From: an uncultured Gammaproteobacteria bacterium
GTDB taxonomy: Bacteria > Pseudomonadota > Gammaproteobacteria > Pseudomonadales > Porticoccaceae
Direction: 5' to 3'
Length of the DNA stretch: 64,000 bases
Assembly: GCA_913058345.1 (NCBI GenBank)
Contig: CAJXQR010000001.1
Coordinates: 541,555-605,554, forward strand
The notes below the pieces were generated by a model. That model saw only the letters and a program-made list of their open reading frames with translations, was not told the origin of the DNA and made no database searches. The first letter of the stretch is position 1, and each line of letters begins with the position of its first letter. This document shows positions 30,009-39,175 of this stretch, one piece after another. Position numbers and translations under genes: made by a program.

Positions 30009-30850
30009 AACTCATTGTCACCTGAAGCGCCGTGCTGACTATTCTAATATGGGTCAGCGCTGAGCTAAGCAGCACTCAAGTGATCTTGTGAGGGCTCTTG
30101 AGCACTGTTTAGAGCCACGGAGCCTGCCTTTTAGATCCAGACCATACCAAGCTTGAAATCTTTGCCCAGTCAGCCCGTCGATAGAAAGAACTCTTCAGAA
30201 GGAGCTCTTCGATTTCCCTGGGTGCGAATTAAAGTACGGTAACTCAGCGATGGATCTATTTTTCCCTACTTTTTGAAAACTGCTCGCATCAACTTGTCTG
30301 TCAATAATTCAACGTTTTGTTGGGCAGACCATGCCCGCAAGCGGGCCGATTGTGAGCATCTCCTGACGTCGGTGCTGAGGACTGCATGAGAAGAACACGC
30401 GCGGGCCGAGGCCTTTTCCTACCGGCAAACGATGTATTCACACAGATAACACCAGCGCATGGGCAGACAGCTTTTATTCTGTCTGCAACCAGGCTTGTGC
30501 TTGGGCTAAAAACTACATTTTGTTGCGAAGGATTGACAGGGTTGCGCAGCATTTCATTATTTTCTGGAGGATCGATGATCCACAGACAGGACAGAAAGAG
30601 TTGTCGCGATGAAGTGGTCGAGGCGATGAAAACACGCCCTTATCAATACGCCATACAGTCGATGTCGCAACTGCTGATACGGCATCCATCTAGTCTGTTT
30701 AAAATGGCGTTAAATGAAAATGGATTTGGGACAGAAATGGACTTGTTAAAGTCTTGTCTCGCGACAAGTTTCAGCAGATTTTGCCGTTAAAAAAGTTTTC
30801 ACTTTCCTTAACGATTGACAGACCTTACTGAAACTCTATTGACGATAAAT
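30009..30850. other. Gap between efflux operon and tRNA-Gly/Glu
   Basis: 842 bp with no supported gene. Frames at 30386-30790 (+) and 30301-30552 (-) overlap each other and lack Shine-Dalgarno sites and recognisable domains. The sequence is not low-complexity and could be a remnant beside the tRNA genes, but no attachment-site duplication is visible. Confidence 0.4.
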
Positions 30851-30926
30851 TGGAGCGGGAAACCGGGTTCGAACCGGCGACCTCAACCTTGGCAAGGTTG
30901 CGCTCTACCAACTGAGCTATTCCCGC
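30851..30926 (-). tRNA. tRNA-Gly (GCC)
   Basis: A 76-nt cloverleaf on the minus strand starts GCGGGAATAGCTCAG and ends TCCCGCT-CCA. The anticodon loop CTTGCCAAG gives GCC and CCA is encoded. It is 31 nt downstream of tRNA-Glu on the same strand. Confidence 0.97.
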
Positions 30927-30957
30927 AATTGATATAGTTAAACTATACCAAAAAAAT

Positions 30958-31033
30958 TGGCGTCCCGTAGGGGAGTCGAACCCCTGTTACCGCCGTGAAA
31001 GGGCGGTGTCCTAGGCCTCTAGACGAACGGGAC
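30958..31033 (-). tRNA. tRNA-Glu (TTC)
   Basis: A 76-nt cloverleaf on the minus strand starts GTCCCGTTCGTCTAG and ends CGGGAC-GCCA. The anticodon stem-loop CCCTTTCACGG gives TTC and CCA is encoded. It pairs with tRNA-Gly as one transcript. Confidence 0.97.
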
Positions 31034-31240
31034 ACTGTGCTCTCAAGTGCTTATCACTGAAGAGGCGCGCATTCTATGAACACAACCCTTAGGTGTCAAG
31101 CGCGATAACAAAATTAGCTAAAAAAAGTGTATTTCATCGAACAAATCAGGAGTTTGCCAAACAACAAGAGGGTTTCGTTATACCCGAGCACGTCAAGGTG
31201 CTCACATTCATTCCTGTCCTTGAGGCCAAAAAGCGACAAC

Positions 31241-31265
31241 AAAAAAAGCGGAGCTAGCTCCGCCT
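31241..31265 (-). terminator. Rho-independent terminator of the alpha/beta-hydrolase gene
   Basis: On the minus strand the perfect palindrome GCGGAGCTAGCTCCGC runs straight into seven T residues, about 57 nt after the stop of the hydrolase gene. Confidence 0.88.
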
Positions 31266-31320
31266 CTTACCCAGAATTCCGTCAGGCAATGCCCTCAAGC
31301 ACACAGCCCCGAATCAAGTT

Positions 31321-32271
31321 TTAAGGGATATCGATGATATCGCCAGGAGGTCCTTCGTGGTGTGGGTGAACCGCATGGGCCTTCTGTACGGGCTCACCAG
31401 CTATTGGCACGGTGCGCGACAGGAATTCAATGACGCTGGTACCAAAAACATCATTGCGATCGCCCGCCACCATGTGCCCCGCATCGGTGACATTGACGTA
31501 CTCACTGTGTGTGCACAGCTTAAGGAAACCCTGAGCGCCCTCTTCACTGAGCACATCCGACAACCCTCCACGTACCAGCAGAGTTGGCAACGTTAAATTG
31601 CGAGTGCAGGCTTCGAGCCTCTCCTTCCGTTTGTTCATGTCACGACGAATGGTGCGAAACTGCGGATCCCAGTGCCAACGATATTTGCCGTCCTCACCCT
31701 CACGCACATTTTTCGCCAGGCCATCGAGGTTTTTCGGCGCTTTACGGTGTGGCTGATAACTCGCGATAGCATCGGCAACTTCCTGCAAAGAACTAAAACC
31801 TTCAGGCTTCTGGCTCATAAAGGCCATAATTTTATCGACGCCTTCAGGCTCAATCTGTGGGGCGATATCGACCATCACTAACGCCGTGGCATCGATATGA
31901 TCTTCACCCGTGGCAACCAGGCTGGTGCCGCCTCCCATCGAGGCTCCAACCAGAACGGGGCGCTTACCGCCGAGCGCCTCAATCACACACTTTAAATCTT
32001 CAACCATGATATCCATTCCATAGACGCCGTCTGGCGCCCAGTCCGAATCACCATGACCACGCGCATCAAAGGCCACTGCATAATAACCTGCCGCACCCAG
32101 GGTTTCGCCTGCGCCTTTCCAGGCATGGCGAGTCTGGCCACCGCCGTGCTGTAGTAATATCAACGGCCCATCAGGGTCGCCCCATGAATCACCCGCAATG
32201 GTGACACCATTGGCACCTGGCCAACGGTGCATGGGTTCCGGCGTACCCGGTAATCTTTTTCCTGCACTCAC
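31321..32271 (-). CDS. Alpha/beta-fold hydrolase
   Basis: A 316-residue cytoplasmic alpha/beta hydrolase. The oxyanion strand reads PLILLQHGGGQTRHAW, followed by AVAFDARGHGDSDW. The nucleophile elbow is VGASMGGGTS (Ser), and the catalytic His is in VTDAGHMVAGDRNDVF. An acidic residue before LLVRGGLSDVL fits the triad. The His-rich C-terminal tail (HAVHPHHEGPP) is outside the fold. It is a single gene with its own terminator. It resembles epoxide-hydrolase/haloperoxidase-like esterases; the substrate is unknown. Confidence 0.88.
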   Translation of the reverse strand: MSAGKRLPGTPEPMHRWPGANGVTIAGDSWGDPDGPLILLQHGGGQTRHAWKGAGETLGAAGYYAVAFDARGHGDSDWAPDGVYGMDIMVEDLKCVIEALGGKRPVLVGASMGGGTSLVATGEDHIDATALVMVDIAPQIEPEGVDKIMAFMSQKPEGFSSLQEVADAIASYQPHRKAPKNLDGLAKNVREGEDGKYRWHWDPQFRTIRRDMNKRKERLEACTRNLTLPTLLVRGGLSDVLSEEGAQGFLKLCTHSEYVNVTDAGHMVAGDRNDVFGTSVIEFLSRTVPIAGEPVQKAHAVHPHHEGPPGDIIDIP

Positions 32272-32856
32272 ATCACTACTCCTGTTACATGATAAACGAT
32301 GGCTTAATGCCGCCCCGCTCTTGCTACTCGGTCTATATGGCCTGGTTTAAACAAGCGCTAGTCCAGGCCATCAGCTCCGTGCTGGGGTGCATCGGCTATT
32401 AATTGTTGGCGATTATAGGCGATACCGCGGCGATAAGTTGTATCTGGGTCGCCCAGCACTTCTGCAACCTTCAGATAACTGCCTCTCGGGGAGCTCCTGA
32501 TTAAATCTCAGCAACGCAGGTTTAGCCTGCCAGGATTAGCCCATAACGGGTACAGAAGCTCTCTTATCCAAGAATAGGACAGCGAAACTGATGAAAAAAT
32601 TTTAACGTCAGCTGAGCTGTTACTAAGATTTAACCTGGCGACGATGAATACGTCACAAGCCAATCCCGATCAGCGTATTTATGTTCGACGGACAAAACTA
32701 TCACGGCTGTCGCTATCATCGCAGCGCATTCTTTTGTTTTTTGGCAGAACACCCATCTTGCTCTAGCTCGAGATAGCATGTATAACAGCCCGGGCAAAAT
32801 AAGCGTCATTTTTTATTTACTCTACCAATAAATCAACAATAATTTAGGAGTTTATA
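32272..32856. other. Intergenic region, nothing recognised
   Basis: 585 bp without an ORF having a start signal. It must hold the promoter of the minus-strand hydrolase gene and of the small plus-strand gene at 32857. No RNA gene or repeat is recognised. Confidence 0.5.
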
Positions 32857-33072
32857 ATGTCCAACTCTAACCTTTATCGCGAAGTTGAAACCCTGCCCAG
32901 CGGTGAGTCACTGATTTATCTCCGAGAAAACTTTTGTCATGACGTTGACGAAGAAGACAGGGTCGCCTACATATCCGTGGCACGACAAATCGCCACCCAA
33001 ATCCAGTGTGAACTGGCGGTTGCAGAAAACACCCTGACTTTTACCAAAAAAGACGAAAGCACGACATACTGA
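32857..33072 (+). CDS. Small hypothetical protein (71 aa)
   Basis: A 71-residue acidic protein with no recognised family. The TTTAGGAG Shine-Dalgarno 7 nt before the ATG supports real translation. The text SGESLIYLRENFCHDVDEED and VARQIATQIQCELAVAENTLTF suggests a small mixed alpha/beta protein without a membrane segment. It is followed by a long hairpin, so it may be a short monocistronic mRNA. Confidence 0.65.
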   Translation: MSNSNLYREVETLPSGESLIYLRENFCHDVDEEDRVAYISVARQIATQIQCELAVAENTLTFTKKDESTTY

Positions 33073-33093
33073 CAACGCAGCGGCCTAATTAAA

Positions 33094-33140
33094 GAGCCTC
33101 TCGCCACGTGCTGGCTAGAACAGTACGTAGCGAGAGGCTC
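33094..33140. repeat. Long imperfect hairpin after the small gene
   Basis: The arms GAGCCTCTCGC and GCGAGAGGCTC (11 bp) are extended after one mismatch by 8 more pairs (ACGTGCTG / CAGTACGT, one G-U), with a 7-nt loop. It begins 22 nt after the small gene's stop. No T-run follows, so it may stabilise or attenuate rather than terminate. The rest of the gap to 33519 shows only the short direct repeat listed next. Confidence 0.75.
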
Positions 33141-33162
33141 AATCCAAAGGGGCTCAATCCAA
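33136..33162. repeat. 15-bp direct repeat at the hairpin arm
   Basis: GGCTCAATCCAA occurs at 33136-33147 and again at 33151-33162, a tandem duplication of 15-bp period that starts inside the right arm of the hairpin. Confidence 0.8.
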
Positions 33163-33519
33163 TAGGAAGAGCTCAAGGTAAAACCAGCGGCCAGTGCAAG
33201 CCCTCGGCCTGGCGTTAAAGCACCTTACCTTGTCTATTCCAACACGCCTCTTTGTATCTTTGCATGCCTATGAAAGACGTCATCAACAAAGCAACACTTC
33301 CCATCTTCACGTCATCAGGTTAAATTAAACCCTCTCTAAACACCTCTTGCAGGCCAGGCACAAAGCGTCGAATAAAGACAGCTAATCACGCCAGAGTCAG
33401 TAAGAAAATTTTGCCTCTAAAACCACTCTATCTGGCAAAGTTGCATCACACCTCTATGCAGTACCCTGTGCAGAAGTAGAGCACACCCATCAACGCCACT
33501 TAATTTTCAAGGAAAACCA

Positions 33520-34335
33520 ATGTCTACTATCGGCGAATACCAAGATATACAGGTCACTCTGGCAGAACATGTTGCTACCGTTACTATCCAGCGTCCTCCC
33601 TTTAATTATTTTGACTACAACTTAATTTGTGCTATCGCCGATGCCTTTAACGACCTCGACAAGTTGGATAACTGCCGCGCTATAGTGCTCGCTGCCGAGG
33701 GCAAAGCCTTCTGCGCTGGCGCCAACTTTGGTGGTGATGACGCCATTAATCGCGAAAACGAAGACGAGAAGTCTGGAGAGAGCGCCTTTCGACGCCGTTC
33801 TGGCCGTCTCTATGGTGAAGCCGTACGGCTCTTTGGCAACAAAAAACCCGTGGTTTGCGCAGTACAGGGCGCAGCTATTGGCGGCGGCCTGGGGCTCGCT
33901 TTGGTCGGCGATTTTCGTGTCACCTGCCCTGAAGCACGCTTTGCCGCTAATTTTTCGCGTCTTGGTTTCCACCCCGGCTTTGGCTTGTCTCATACTTTAC
34001 CGGCGCTTATCGGCCAGCAAAAAGCCCATTTGATGTTTTACACCGGGCGCCGTATCAAAGGCGAACAGGCCCTCGAGTGGGGATTGGCCGACCAAATTGT
34101 GCCACAGGATCAGGTACTGACAGCCGCCACTGAGCTGGCCAGTGAGATTGCTGGATCTGCACCCCTGGCCGTGCAATCGATTCGCGCCACCGTGCGCTCT
34201 GGTCTCGCCGATCGCGTTCGTGCCGCCACTGACCACGAGCTTGACGAGCAGGAATGGCTCATACAAACCGCTGATTCTGCTGAGGGTATTAAAGCCACCG
34301 CCGAACGCCGTGAGCCCCGCTTTACTAATCAATAA
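33520..34335 (+). CDS. Enoyl-CoA hydratase/isomerase family protein
   Basis: A 271-residue crotonase-fold protein. The oxyanion-hole elements AFCAGANFGG and AAIGGGLGLALVGDFRV are present, followed by ARFAANFSRLGFHPGFGLSHTLPALIG. In this stretch the two catalytic glutamates of classical enoyl-CoA hydratases are not seen at the expected places, so hydratase activity is doubtful. Isomerase, thioesterase or another crotonase reaction is possible. The C-terminal part has the helical trimerisation region. A mostly acyl-CoA role is assumed. The Shine-Dalgarno is AAGGA. Monocistronic by spacing. Confidence 0.88.
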   Translation: MSTIGEYQDIQVTLAEHVATVTIQRPPFNYFDYNLICAIADAFNDLDKLDNCRAIVLAAEGKAFCAGANFGGDDAINRENEDEKSGESAFRRRSGRLYGEAVRLFGNKKPVVCAVQGAAIGGGLGLALVGDFRVTCPEARFAANFSRLGFHPGFGLSHTLPALIGQQKAHLMFYTGRRIKGEQALEWGLADQIVPQDQVLTAATELASEIAGSAPLAVQSIRATVRSGLADRVRAATDHELDEQEWLIQTADSAEGIKATAERREPRFTNQ

Positions 34336-34357
34336 ATGACAATCAATCATCCATCCA

Positions 34358-34384
34358 CCGAAGTTGCCTTTATTGCAACTTCGG
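34358..34384 (+). terminator. Hairpin after the crotonase gene
   Basis: A perfect 10-bp stem CCGAAGTTGC / GCAACTTCGG with a 7-nt loop lies 22 nt after the stop. Instead of a T-run its right arm is duplicated: ATTGCAACTTCGGC (34372-34385) and ATTGCAACTTCAGC (34386-34399). Terminator function is plausible but unproven. Confidence 0.5.
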
Positions 34385-34399
34385 CATTGCAACTTCAGC

Positions 34400-35086
34400 G
34401 CCCCTTGAAGACGTCCTGAAGGCAGTATTTCCCAAAGAGTCTCTGAATACGTCATCAACCTATATGAGACTTAATCAGAGGCTAGCTGACGAGACCTCGG
34501 TGCAGATATCACTCGAATTGTCGACCTTATTCAGCTTTTTTCTACAACGAGTACCACCCAAGGACAGCTCGATTTCGTAGCTGAAAAAACCTCATCAGAG
34601 CGTGCTCAAGGCCTGATTCCAGTATTATAAAATTCTCTAGTTGCGGATCTTTCACGTCATTGCCAAGCTCGGTGGTCAGGCCCACTCTCTACGGCAGCTT
34701 ATGAGGCCTCTCGCTTTAGCATAGAATTCGGTGGTTAGACTATCGATCAGCTCGTTGAGTTAAAATGTTTAGACGTAAAGGTTTAAGGCAGGAAGATCGC
34801 CATGGCTGCAGGCTAAATCAGTACGTTTTATCCCTGTAACAATTGGCACGTCATCTCAACAAAAATAAACATAATAATTAACAATATCAAATAGATAAGA
34901 TATTTTATTAAAGTCATATAAATTTAAAAAAGCTGGGCGTGTCAATGACCGCCTAATACGATGTAGCGGGACAACTTGGCCGGGCATAATGACCTCTATC
35001 AGGGCTAATAAGCCAGCTACCGCTCATTAGAACAAATCCACTATTTCCAAAGACCAACAACTAAAACAATAACTTACGGATTAGTC
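34400..35086. other. Intergenic region, nothing recognised
   Basis: About 690 bp without a supported gene; the 3' half (34850-34930) is very AT-rich and may contain the promoter of the following gene. No frame with a start signal or known domain was found. Confidence 0.5.
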
Positions 35087-36751
35087 ATGAACTATAAAAA
35101 GAGATTACAGCGCGGATTAGCCCCGCTATTTATCACGCTTGGTCTAAGCGCCTGTAGCACCGACACAGATACTGACAAGGGCTTGCTGCAGACCAGCGGC
35201 ACTAAAGACCCCTATCTGGTGCAATACCTGGTGCCCGGCTCTGATTTTCTCAGCCTTCATGGAATTAGCTTTGACGATGATGACAGCCTTTACGCTGGCA
35301 GTGTGATGGGACAGAGCATCCACAAAATCGATACCCAGACCGGCGAGTCAAGCGTCTTTGTCGGCCCACCACAGGGCATGGCCGATGATCTTGAATTTGG
35401 CCCCGATGGCACTTTAGTGTGGACATCAATACTCACCGGCCAGGTACACGCCCGTCGCCCCAATGGCGATGTTTTTGTGGTCGCTGATAATTTACCGGGG
35501 ATTAACGCCATCGCTTTCCACCCCTCCGGTCGCCTCTTTGTCACTCAGGTATTATGGGGCGACGCGCTGTGGGAGCTCGACCTTTCCGGGCACAATCCAC
35601 CGCGCAAAGTGATTGAGAATATGGGACATCTCAACGGCTTTGACTTCGATAAAAAAGGCGACCTCTACGGCCCCCTGATCTATAAAGGCACCGTGGTACG
35701 GATCGATGTCGACAGCGGCGAAATGACGACCCTGGCCAGTGGTTTTAAAATTCCGGTGGCGGTTAACTTCGACAGCCAGGACATGCTGTATGTGGCGGAT
35801 ACCGCACTCGGGCGTCTGGTGCGCATCAATATTGCTACGGGTGAAAAAAACCTGATCGCCACTGTTGAGCCGGGTATCGACAATCTTGCCCTGAGCAGCC
35901 GCGATGAACTCTACATCACCAATATGAACGATAATGCGCTGCTTAAAATCCATACCCGTACTGGGGCAGTACGCACGATCGTACGTAGCGATATTGCCGT
36001 CCCCGGCGGCCTCGACCTGATCGAAGAAGAAGGTAAAGAAACGCTCCTGCTCGCCAACCTTTTTACTTATAGCACTATTGACGGTACGAGCGGCGTGGTG
36101 ACGGATATTAAGCGCGGCCTTCGCGACCACTTCGAGATGCCAATGTCGGTCAACATTCGGGGTGAAAGGGTTGTCGTCACCAGCTGGTTTACCCGCGGCG
36201 TCGAAATCTTCGATCGCAACAGCCACCAGAGTCTGGCGGTACACCATGACTTCCAACAACCCGTGGATGCTCTCGAACTGAAGAGTGGCTCTCTGCTCGT
36301 TGCCGAACATGGCACCGGAGCGATTATTGCAGTCTCCGAGGACGGTGACCGCAAAGAGCTCCTCAACGAACGTCCCGGCATCGCCGCGTTGCGTCAGGGC
36401 TCCGACGAGGATACTTTTTATGCCACTGACGTACTCAATGGCCAACTGCTGGAAATCGACAGCGATGGAGACATTAACATTATCGCCTCGGGGCTCGACC
36501 GCCCCGAGGGCTTTGATGTCGCCGCCGATGGCAGCATAATACTCGCCGAAGTCGGTAGGCAGCGCATTGTCCGCCTCGACGTCAAGAACGGTGAAATCAG
36601 CGAAATCGCTCGCAACCTGGCCATCGGTCTCGCCCCGGCACAAGGCACACCGCCGAGCTATATCCAGACCGGGGTCGCGGTGTCCAGTGCTGGTAATATA
36701 TACGTCACCTCTGATTTAAATACGGCCGTTTATAAAATCACACCACAGTAG
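35087..36751 (+). CDS. Beta-propeller (SMP-30/NHL-like) lipoprotein
   Basis: A 554-residue exported lipoprotein: the signal peptide ends in the lipobox GLSAC (about residue 22). The remainder is a chain of propeller blades with recurring text such as FGPDGTLVWT, FHPSGRLFVTQ, FDKKGDLYGPL, FDSQDMLYVAD, SSRDELYITN and AADGSIILAEVGRQRIVRLD. This fits a gluconolactonase/SMP-30 or NHL-type propeller, perhaps two tandem propellers given the length. No clear metal-binding set is assigned. It sits alone, 79 bp before metY, with only a weak hairpin (36764-36783) between them. Confidence 0.85.
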   Translation: MNYKKRLQRGLAPLFITLGLSACSTDTDTDKGLLQTSGTKDPYLVQYLVPGSDFLSLHGISFDDDDSLYAGSVMGQSIHKIDTQTGESSVFVGPPQGMADDLEFGPDGTLVWTSILTGQVHARRPNGDVFVVADNLPGINAIAFHPSGRLFVTQVLWGDALWELDLSGHNPPRKVIENMGHLNGFDFDKKGDLYGPLIYKGTVVRIDVDSGEMTTLASGFKIPVAVNFDSQDMLYVADTALGRLVRINIATGEKNLIATVEPGIDNLALSSRDELYITNMNDNALLKIHTRTGAVRTIVRSDIAVPGGLDLIEEEGKETLLLANLFTYSTIDGTSGVVTDIKRGLRDHFEMPMSVNIRGERVVVTSWFTRGVEIFDRNSHQSLAVHHDFQQPVDALELKSGSLLVAEHGTGAIIAVSEDGDRKELLNERPGIAALRQGSDEDTFYATDVLNGQLLEIDSDGDINIIASGLDRPEGFDVAADGSIILAEVGRQRIVRLDVKNGEISEIARNLAIGLAPAQGTPPSYIQTGVAVSSAGNIYVTSDLNTAVYKITPQ

Positions 36752-36830
36752 GAACACATAAGCGGATTCAGTAAAACGAATCCCTTTAAACCCATCACCA
36801 GGCTCAGCCTGCTCTCACAGGACAACGAAC

Positions 36831-38105
36831 ATGAAGCTAGATTCTATCGCCCTGCACCACGGCTACGAAGCGGAAGCCACCACCAAGGCCGCCGCCGTGC
36901 CGATTTATCAAACGACCTCCTATACTTTCGATAATACCCAGCACGGTGCCGACCTCTTCGACCTAAAAGTACCCGGCAATATCTACACCCGCATTATGAA
37001 TCCCACCACCGCAGTACTCGAAGAACGTCTGGCAGCAATGGAAGGCGGTATTGGCGCTTTGGCAGTGGCCTCGGGCATGGCGGCCATCACCTATGCGATT
37101 CAGTGCATTTGTGAGGTGGGTGATAATATCGTCAGCACCAGTCAAGTCTACGGCGGCACTTATAACCTGTTTGCCCACACCTTTCCCCGCCAGGGTATTG
37201 AAGCGCGGATGGTTTCGCACGATGATTACGCCAGCTTTGAAGCACAAATTGACGATAAAACACGCGCCCTGTTTTGTGAATCTATCGGCAATCCCGCAGG
37301 TAATATTGTCGACATTGAGCGATTGGCCGAGATCGCACACCGCCATGGCGTGCCATTGATTGTCGACAACACCGTGGCGACGCCTTACTTATGTCGAGCC
37401 TTCGAGCATGGCGCCGATATCATCATCCATTCCCTCACCAAATACATTGGTGGTCACGGCACCTCCGTTGGCGGCGTGATTATCGATTCCGGCAAATTCG
37501 ACTGGGTGAAACATAAATCCCGATTCCGCGTACTCAGCGAGCCTGACCCCTCCTACCATGGCGTTGTCTACACCGAAGCCTTTGGTCCAGCAGCCTACAT
37601 AGGGCGCTGCCGGGTGGTGCCTTTGCGCAATACCGGCGCTGCCATTTCCCCTCAAAACTCGTTCCAAATTCTTCAAGGCCTGGAAACGCTTGGGTTGCGC
37701 ATGGATAGGCACTGCGAGAACAGTCTCGCGCTGGCCAACTATCTGCGCCAACATGACAAGGTCACCTGGGTGAACTACGCGGCTCTCGGCGACAGTCCCT
37801 TTAACAACACTTGTAAGAAAATTTGTGGCGGCCGCGCCTCGGGCATTCTTAGCTTTGGCATCAAAGGCGGAGCGGAGGCCGGAGCGGCGTTTATCGATGC
37901 CCTACAAATGATACTGCGCCTGGTCAATATCGGCGATGCCAAATCATTGGCCTGCCACCCCGCCTCAACCACTCATCGCCAATTAAGCAGCGATGAACTT
38001 GCCAGTGCTGGCGTCAGCGAAGACCTGGTGCGTATCTCGGTAGGCATTGAACACATCGACGATATTATTGGCGATGTTGAGCAGGCACTGAATGCAGTGG
38101 ACTAA
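36831..38105 (+). CDS. metY: O-acetylhomoserine sulfhydrylase (MetY type)
   Basis: PLP enzyme of the Cys/Met metabolism family that makes homocysteine from O-acetylhomoserine and sulfide. The 424 residues match MetY rather than the ~390-residue MetZ/MetB. Visible motifs are VPIYQTTSYTF, YTRIMNPTTAVLEERLAAMEGG, VSTSQVYGGTYNLF, FCESIGNPAGNIVDI, VDNTVATPYLCRAFEHGAD (cores), the PLP lysine in HSLTKYIGGHG, and HPASTTHRQ. No SAM riboswitch is seen upstream. Confidence 0.94.
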   Translation: MKLDSIALHHGYEAEATTKAAAVPIYQTTSYTFDNTQHGADLFDLKVPGNIYTRIMNPTTAVLEERLAAMEGGIGALAVASGMAAITYAIQCICEVGDNIVSTSQVYGGTYNLFAHTFPRQGIEARMVSHDDYASFEAQIDDKTRALFCESIGNPAGNIVDIERLAEIAHRHGVPLIVDNTVATPYLCRAFEHGADIIIHSLTKYIGGHGTSVGGVIIDSGKFDWVKHKSRFRVLSEPDPSYHGVVYTEAFGPAAYIGRCRVVPLRNTGAAISPQNSFQILQGLETLGLRMDRHCENSLALANYLRQHDKVTWVNYAALGDSPFNNTCKKICGGRASGILSFGIKGGAEAGAAFIDALQMILRLVNIGDAKSLACHPASTTHRQLSSDELASAGVSEDLVRISVGIEHIDDIIGDVEQALNAVD

Positions 38106-38400
38106 GGTATTAAGCCATTTCCCGGAGCGACTGAAGTCAACCAACGCCAGCCGCTCCGATCACCATTACAGGCAGTTGCGAAGGGTTTGAATTACTTACC
38201 CCTATGAAAATAAAGCCATAAAAAAGCAAGAATATATCGAGAAATAAGATTATAAGATGTTTTCAACTTGCTGATTAATAAAATATTTTGTTTGGCTAAT
38301 GATAGTCTTACCCGCTGGTATGAAGGGTTACTGAAAATTGAAAAATAACTGTATATAAGGTACACTGAAAACCCTCACCAACAAGCGGTCAACGACAACA
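38106..38400. other. Intergenic region before the TetR gene
   Basis: The 7-bp arms CGGAGCG / CGCTCCG (about 38121-38158) form a weak hairpin after metY. The last 70 bp are AT-rich; TTACTG, 17 nt, GTATAT near 38325-38355 is a possible promoter for the regulator gene, at low confidence. Confidence 0.35.
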
Positions 38401-39021
38401 ATGAGCAAAGCCAACAAAACGCGCTGGGGTAAAACCATCCAGAGTAAAGATGTACAGCACGATTTGAAGCGCACCGCTATTTTGAAAACCGCTGCCCGCT
38501 TGTTCAACCAGAATGGCTTTCGCGAAACTTCTCTGAACGAGCTTGCCAAGGAATTACAGGTCACCAAACCGACTCTGTATTACTACATTGAAAACAAAGA
38601 AGACATTCTCTTTCAGTGCCTGCTGACCGCTATCACGCAAATGCTCGAGCAAACGGCAACCATACAAAACGCCGATCTGACAGGTCTGGAAAAACTCAGC
38701 CGCTTTATTAATTTGTTCACCTCTATGTTTGATGATGAATTCGGCCGTTGCCTTTCTCGTCCCGGCCCCGATCCCCTGTCAAACAATTACCTCCAACAGA
38801 TCGATCCCCTCTATCAACAGCTTGACGCAGCGATGCGGGATATCATTAACAGTGGCATTGCGGACAAATCCATTCGCAACTGCAATCCCAAAATAATCGC
38901 CTTTACTATCTTTGGCGCTATTAACTGGATGACCAAGTGGTATCAGGTAGATGGCGAAATGACCACTCATGAAGTGGCTGACGAAATGGCCAAACTGTTC
39001 GTCCACGGGCTCACCGGCTAG
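38401..39021 (+). CDS. TetR/AcrR family transcriptional regulator
   Basis: A 206-residue regulator. The N-terminal TetR HTH is clear: ILKTAARLFNQNGFRETSLNELAKELQVTKPTLYYYIENKEDIL (key parts AARLFNQNGF, TSLNELAKEL, VTKPTLYYYIENK). The C-terminal ligand domain is all helical and divergent, so the ligand cannot be told. No Shine-Dalgarno is strong. It is flanked by metY and an unknown protein gene; its targets are not evident. Confidence 0.9.
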   Translation: MSKANKTRWGKTIQSKDVQHDLKRTAILKTAARLFNQNGFRETSLNELAKELQVTKPTLYYYIENKEDILFQCLLTAITQMLEQTATIQNADLTGLEKLSRFINLFTSMFDDEFGRCLSRPGPDPLSNNYLQQIDPLYQQLDAAMRDIINSGIADKSIRNCNPKIIAFTIFGAINWMTKWYQVDGEMTTHEVADEMAKLFVHGLTG

Positions 39022-39175
39022 GATCACACTTTAGGGCATCAAGTATTGTGTAGTTGCAGATTGGAAGGTACTGTATGTAACGTCGGTTGCTGCTTCATCC
39101 AAGACAAGGTAAACACGGCTTCACCGCAACCGTTTTCTATAGTCGTGATTACACACCCGAGATAAGGAGTACGTT

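Noticed and set aside
35552..36643. 363-codon minus-strand frame opposite the beta-propeller gene
   Set aside because: Antisense shadow; the plus-strand frame has a lipobox and propeller repeats.
36752..36830. Possible SAM riboswitch or MetJ box before metY
   Set aside because: The 79-bp gap is too short for a riboswitch and holds no repeat of the AGACGTCT type.
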